Source of the DNA: an uncultured Oscillospiraceae bacterium
GTDB lineage: Bacteria > Bacillota > Clostridia > Oscillospirales > Acutalibacteraceae
Assembly (NCBI GenBank): GCA_900549675.1
Contig: URPG01000097.1
Span: 1-7,613 of the forward strand
DNA: 7,613 nucleotides
Reading direction: 5' to 3'
Part shown: piece by piece, positions 5,889-7,613 of the stretch
How positions within the stretch are numbered: position 1 is the first letter of the stretch
Layout: each line of letters begins with the position of its first letter
Notes under the pieces: generated by a model
What the model was told of the DNA's origin: nothing
The model's input: the letters and a program-made list of their open reading frames with translations, nothing else
Database searches by the model: none
Program-made: the position numbers and the translations under genes

Positions 5889-7481
5889 TTAGACTATCGA
5901 TTTAGGGATTTCCAAAGAAGATAAAGAATTCCGGTTTAATATGGAGCGGTATTCGTTAGGAGAACAACCGGTGGCATCTCGAAATGATTTACTAAAATAT
6001 GAAAAATTATGATAACCAACCTCAAGAGCGATTTGGCTAACCGTTAAGGATGAACTAGCCAACAGTTTTTTTGCGTACTCCATACGTCGGGCTGTTACAT
6101 AGGCAGAAAGAGAAACATTGGTTTCTTTTGCGAATTTTTTAGATAGATAGGCTTCTGACAAATAGACTTTTTTTGCCAATTCTTTGCGGGAAAGGTCATC
6201 GGACAAGTGAGTATTAATATAATCTTTTAGCCATTCAACCACTTGTTCTTTGTGGTCTTGATTTCCTTTTAAAGTTTCAAACACCAGATGAATAAGATTT
6301 CTAAGACCATTTAAAGAAATATAGGCATATTGTTCTGATACAGCAAATGAATCCATTTCAAATAGATTTGAAAAACGTAGGGACTTCTCGTTCATATATT
6401 CATAGAGTAATTGTAAAAACTCCTGTAAAAATCGCCGTAATTGTTTAATGGTCCAATAACTTTTTTGGGATTTGTCGTCAATATACTGCTGAATTTTTGT
6501 TTCTGTTTCAAATAAATTCTCGGATATGGACATCTCTCTGCGCCATATTTGCCATGGCGGCTCTATGTAAGGTTTTGTTTTATCAGATAATTTTTCTTGA
6601 AAGAGTACTTCATAATCATCTGGAATAATTTCTTTTGCTAAATATTCTATTTCTTCCTGTGTTGTAAAAAGGTTTTTCAATTTTTCAGGACTAGACGAAA
6701 AAATATAGCAGGGATAAGGAATCATGTTCTTTAGATAGTGATTCAAATTGCAAATAACTTTTTGAAAGTGTGAAACTGGGGTGACCATTTTGAATACTAA
6801 AAGTTTTTCAAAATCCCTCAAGTGAATAATACTTTCCGGCGAGAGGGAATGTTCCCGCAAAAAGTTTACAGCAGGCGTGTGGACAATATAGCGGAATAGA
6901 GCGAGGTCCTTTTTTGAAATATGGGTTTCCGGATAAGGGTAAGCCTTAAGAATCACCAATGAAAATGAAGTGTCAGGAGAATAACCGCTTTTTTCATCTA
7001 TATTTTCAATAAATTCAGTTTTGTTATCTTCACAAAATACAAAAGAATTCCAAAATTCTTGTAAATTATGAGAGTTTGTTTTATAAGGCTTTGTAGTATT
7101 TTCATTTTTAATATCACGAATTATTTTTTTTAGTGATATTTCTAATTCGTCGTTGGAAATAGGTTTCAGCAGATACTCCCTTGATGTAAGCGAGAGTGCT
7201 TTTTGTGCATAAGCAAAATTAGCATAACTGCTGAGAAAAATGCAATCCACTGTTAAAGATTGTTCTCGTACCCATTCTAAAAGTTCCAAACCACTGCCCA
7301 TGGGCATATCGATATCACAGAGTAATAACTGAATGGGATATTCCTTTAAAAGGATTTGTGCCTGCCGAATGTCAAAGGCAGTAAACACCATAGAAATACC
7401 TATTTCTTCCCAATGGATTGTTTCCTCTAATTTTTTTACCAACAATTTATCGTCATCAATAATTAGAATAGCCAGTTCCAC
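5889..7481 (-). CDS. two-component response regulator, receiver plus AraC-type DNA-binding domain (YesN-like)
   Basis: This 530-residue cytoplasmic transcription factor probably controls the adjacent transport operon. The receiver domain (about 3-122) has the acidic pocket Asp9-Asp11, phosphorylation site Asp56 in LLLCDIDMP, the switch Ser84/Ser85 in FLSSYANF, and Lys106 in LLKP. The middle (about 125-410) has no motif I recognise; its length is normal for YesN-type regulators. The C-terminal AraC domain (about 413-517) has two helix-turn-helix units, at about 431-450 (SRKELAKKVYLSEAYLSKKF) and 480-500, with the conserved VGYHNFSYFSKSFRDATGCSPNEYR. The start is GTG: GAGGT (7488-7492) lies 6 nt upstream and the receiver begins immediately. 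These regulators usually sit beside a YesM-type histidine kinase gene; none is in the window and 132 bp of AT-rich DNA precedes this gene. A terminator follows it, so it is probably transcribed separately from the transporter genes. Confidence 0.95.
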   Translation of the reverse strand: MELAILIIDDDKLLVKKLEETIHWEEIGISMVFTAFDIRQAQILLKEYPIQLLLCDIDMPMGSGLELLEWVREQSLTVDCIFLSSYANFAYAQKALSLTSREYLLKPISNDELEISLKKIIRDIKNENTTKPYKTNSHNLQEFWNSFVFCEDNKTEFIENIDEKSGYSPDTSFSLVILKAYPYPETHISKKDLALFRYIVHTPAVNFLREHSLSPESIIHLRDFEKLLVFKMVTPVSHFQKVICNLNHYLKNMIPYPCYIFSSSPEKLKNLFTTQEEIEYLAKEIIPDDYEVLFQEKLSDKTKPYIEPPWQIWRREMSISENLFETETKIQQYIDDKSQKSYWTIKQLRRFLQEFLQLLYEYMNEKSLRFSNLFEMDSFAVSEQYAYISLNGLRNLIHLVFETLKGNQDHKEQVVEWLKDYINTHLSDDLSRKELAKKVYLSEAYLSKKFAKETNVSLSAYVTARRMEYAKKLLASSSLTVSQIALEVGYHNFSYFSKSFRDATGCSPNEYRSILNRNSLSSLEIPKSIV

Positions 7482-7487
7482 TTTTAC

Positions 7488-7492
7488 ACCTC
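7488..7492 (-). promoter_or_regulatory. ribosome binding site supporting the GTG start of the response regulator
   Basis: GAGGT lies 6 nt before the GTG at 7479-7481. No ATG lies in frame nearby upstream, and the receiver domain begins at the second codon (ELAILIIDDD), so this site fixes the non-ATG start. Confidence 0.7.
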
Positions 7493-7512
7493 ATTTGATA
7501 AGATTTTATAAA

Positions 7513-7528
7513 AATCATCGATATGATT
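7513..7528. promoter_or_regulatory. inverted repeat AATCAT-N4-ATGATT over the -10/start region (candidate operator)
   Basis: Two perfect 6-bp arms (7513-7518 and 7523-7528) separated by CGAT overlap the end of the -10 box and the predicted transcription start of the regulator gene. A protein bound here would block the promoter. The repeat is short and AT-rich, so chance is a real alternative. Confidence 0.3.
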
Positions 7529-7554
7529 ATAACATATACATATAAAAATGGATA
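7526..7554 (-). promoter_or_regulatory. sigma-A-type promoter with extended -10 for the response regulator gene
   Basis: On the minus strand a perfect TATAAT (7526-7531) is preceded by TGT, giving the extended -10 TGnTATAAT. A poor -35 (TATCCA, 7549-7554) lies 17 bp upstream. The expected start of transcription is near 7519, giving a leader of about 38 nt to the GTG. The extended -10 would compensate for the weak -35. Prediction from consensus only. Confidence 0.6.
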
Positions 7555-7613
7555 CAAAAATTTATTTTTAGTAAAACATGTAATATAAGTTCAATGTTTA
7601 ACTCCTTAAAATA

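Noticed and set aside
7568..7594. An eight-codon TTG-started reading frame on the minus strand with an AAGGAG (7602-7607) 7 nt before it
   Set aside because: It is very short and AT-rich, lies upstream of the predicted regulator promoter, and has no known counterpart. The ribosome-site match may be chance, or may relate to sequence beyond the edge.
1..7613. Mobile elements, CRISPR arrays, tRNA or rRNA genes, riboswitches
   Set aside because: I found no transposase, terminal repeats, regularly spaced repeats, tRNA-like cloverleaf or conserved riboswitch core on either strand.

Overview
The window looks like part of a carbohydrate-utilisation locus from a low-GC Gram-positive bacterium (Bacillota). 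A Clostridia-type or Paenibacillus-like host is my best inference. The grounds are AT-rich intergenic DNA, strong AGGAGG-type ribosome binding sites, TTG and GTG starts, a lipoprotein-anchored solute receptor, and the pairing of LplB/YtcP-type permeases with a YesN-type response regulator. All supported genes are on the minus strand, so the locus reads from right to left.

In transcription order: (1) 7613-7482 is a short AT-rich region holding an extended -10 promoter with an inverted repeat across its -10/start region. (2) 7481-5889 encodes a 530-residue response regulator with an N-terminal receiver and a C-terminal AraC-type DNA-binding domain. (3) 5888-5654 holds an 18-bp perfect palindrome, a good intrinsic terminator for the regulator gene, and then a promoter for the transport operon. 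(4) 5653-4709 and 4698-3784 encode two CUT1-type ABC permeases, of which the first starts with TTG. (5) 3728-2067 encodes a 553-residue lipoprotein solute-binding protein. (6) 2016 to the left edge encodes a glycoside hydrolase family 31 enzyme (alpha-xylosidase/alpha-glucosidase type). It is interrupted by one in-frame TGA after codon 88, and its far end lies outside the window.

The genes fit one scheme. An unseen sensor kinase phosphorylates the regulator, which activates the transport operon. The binding protein and two permeases import an oligosaccharide, powered by an ATPase encoded elsewhere. The GH31 enzyme, which has no visible signal peptide, would cleave alpha-linked xylose or glucose units from the imported sugar in the cytoplasm. 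The substrate cannot be read from the sequence.

I do not see a new kind of system here. The most notable point is the GH31 gene: its reading frame is open for the remaining 583 codons after the TGA, and both catalytic aspartates are intact. That means a very recent nonsense mutation, a sequence error, or, less likely, recoding. The regulatory palindromes and hairpins are the other items worth a second look.
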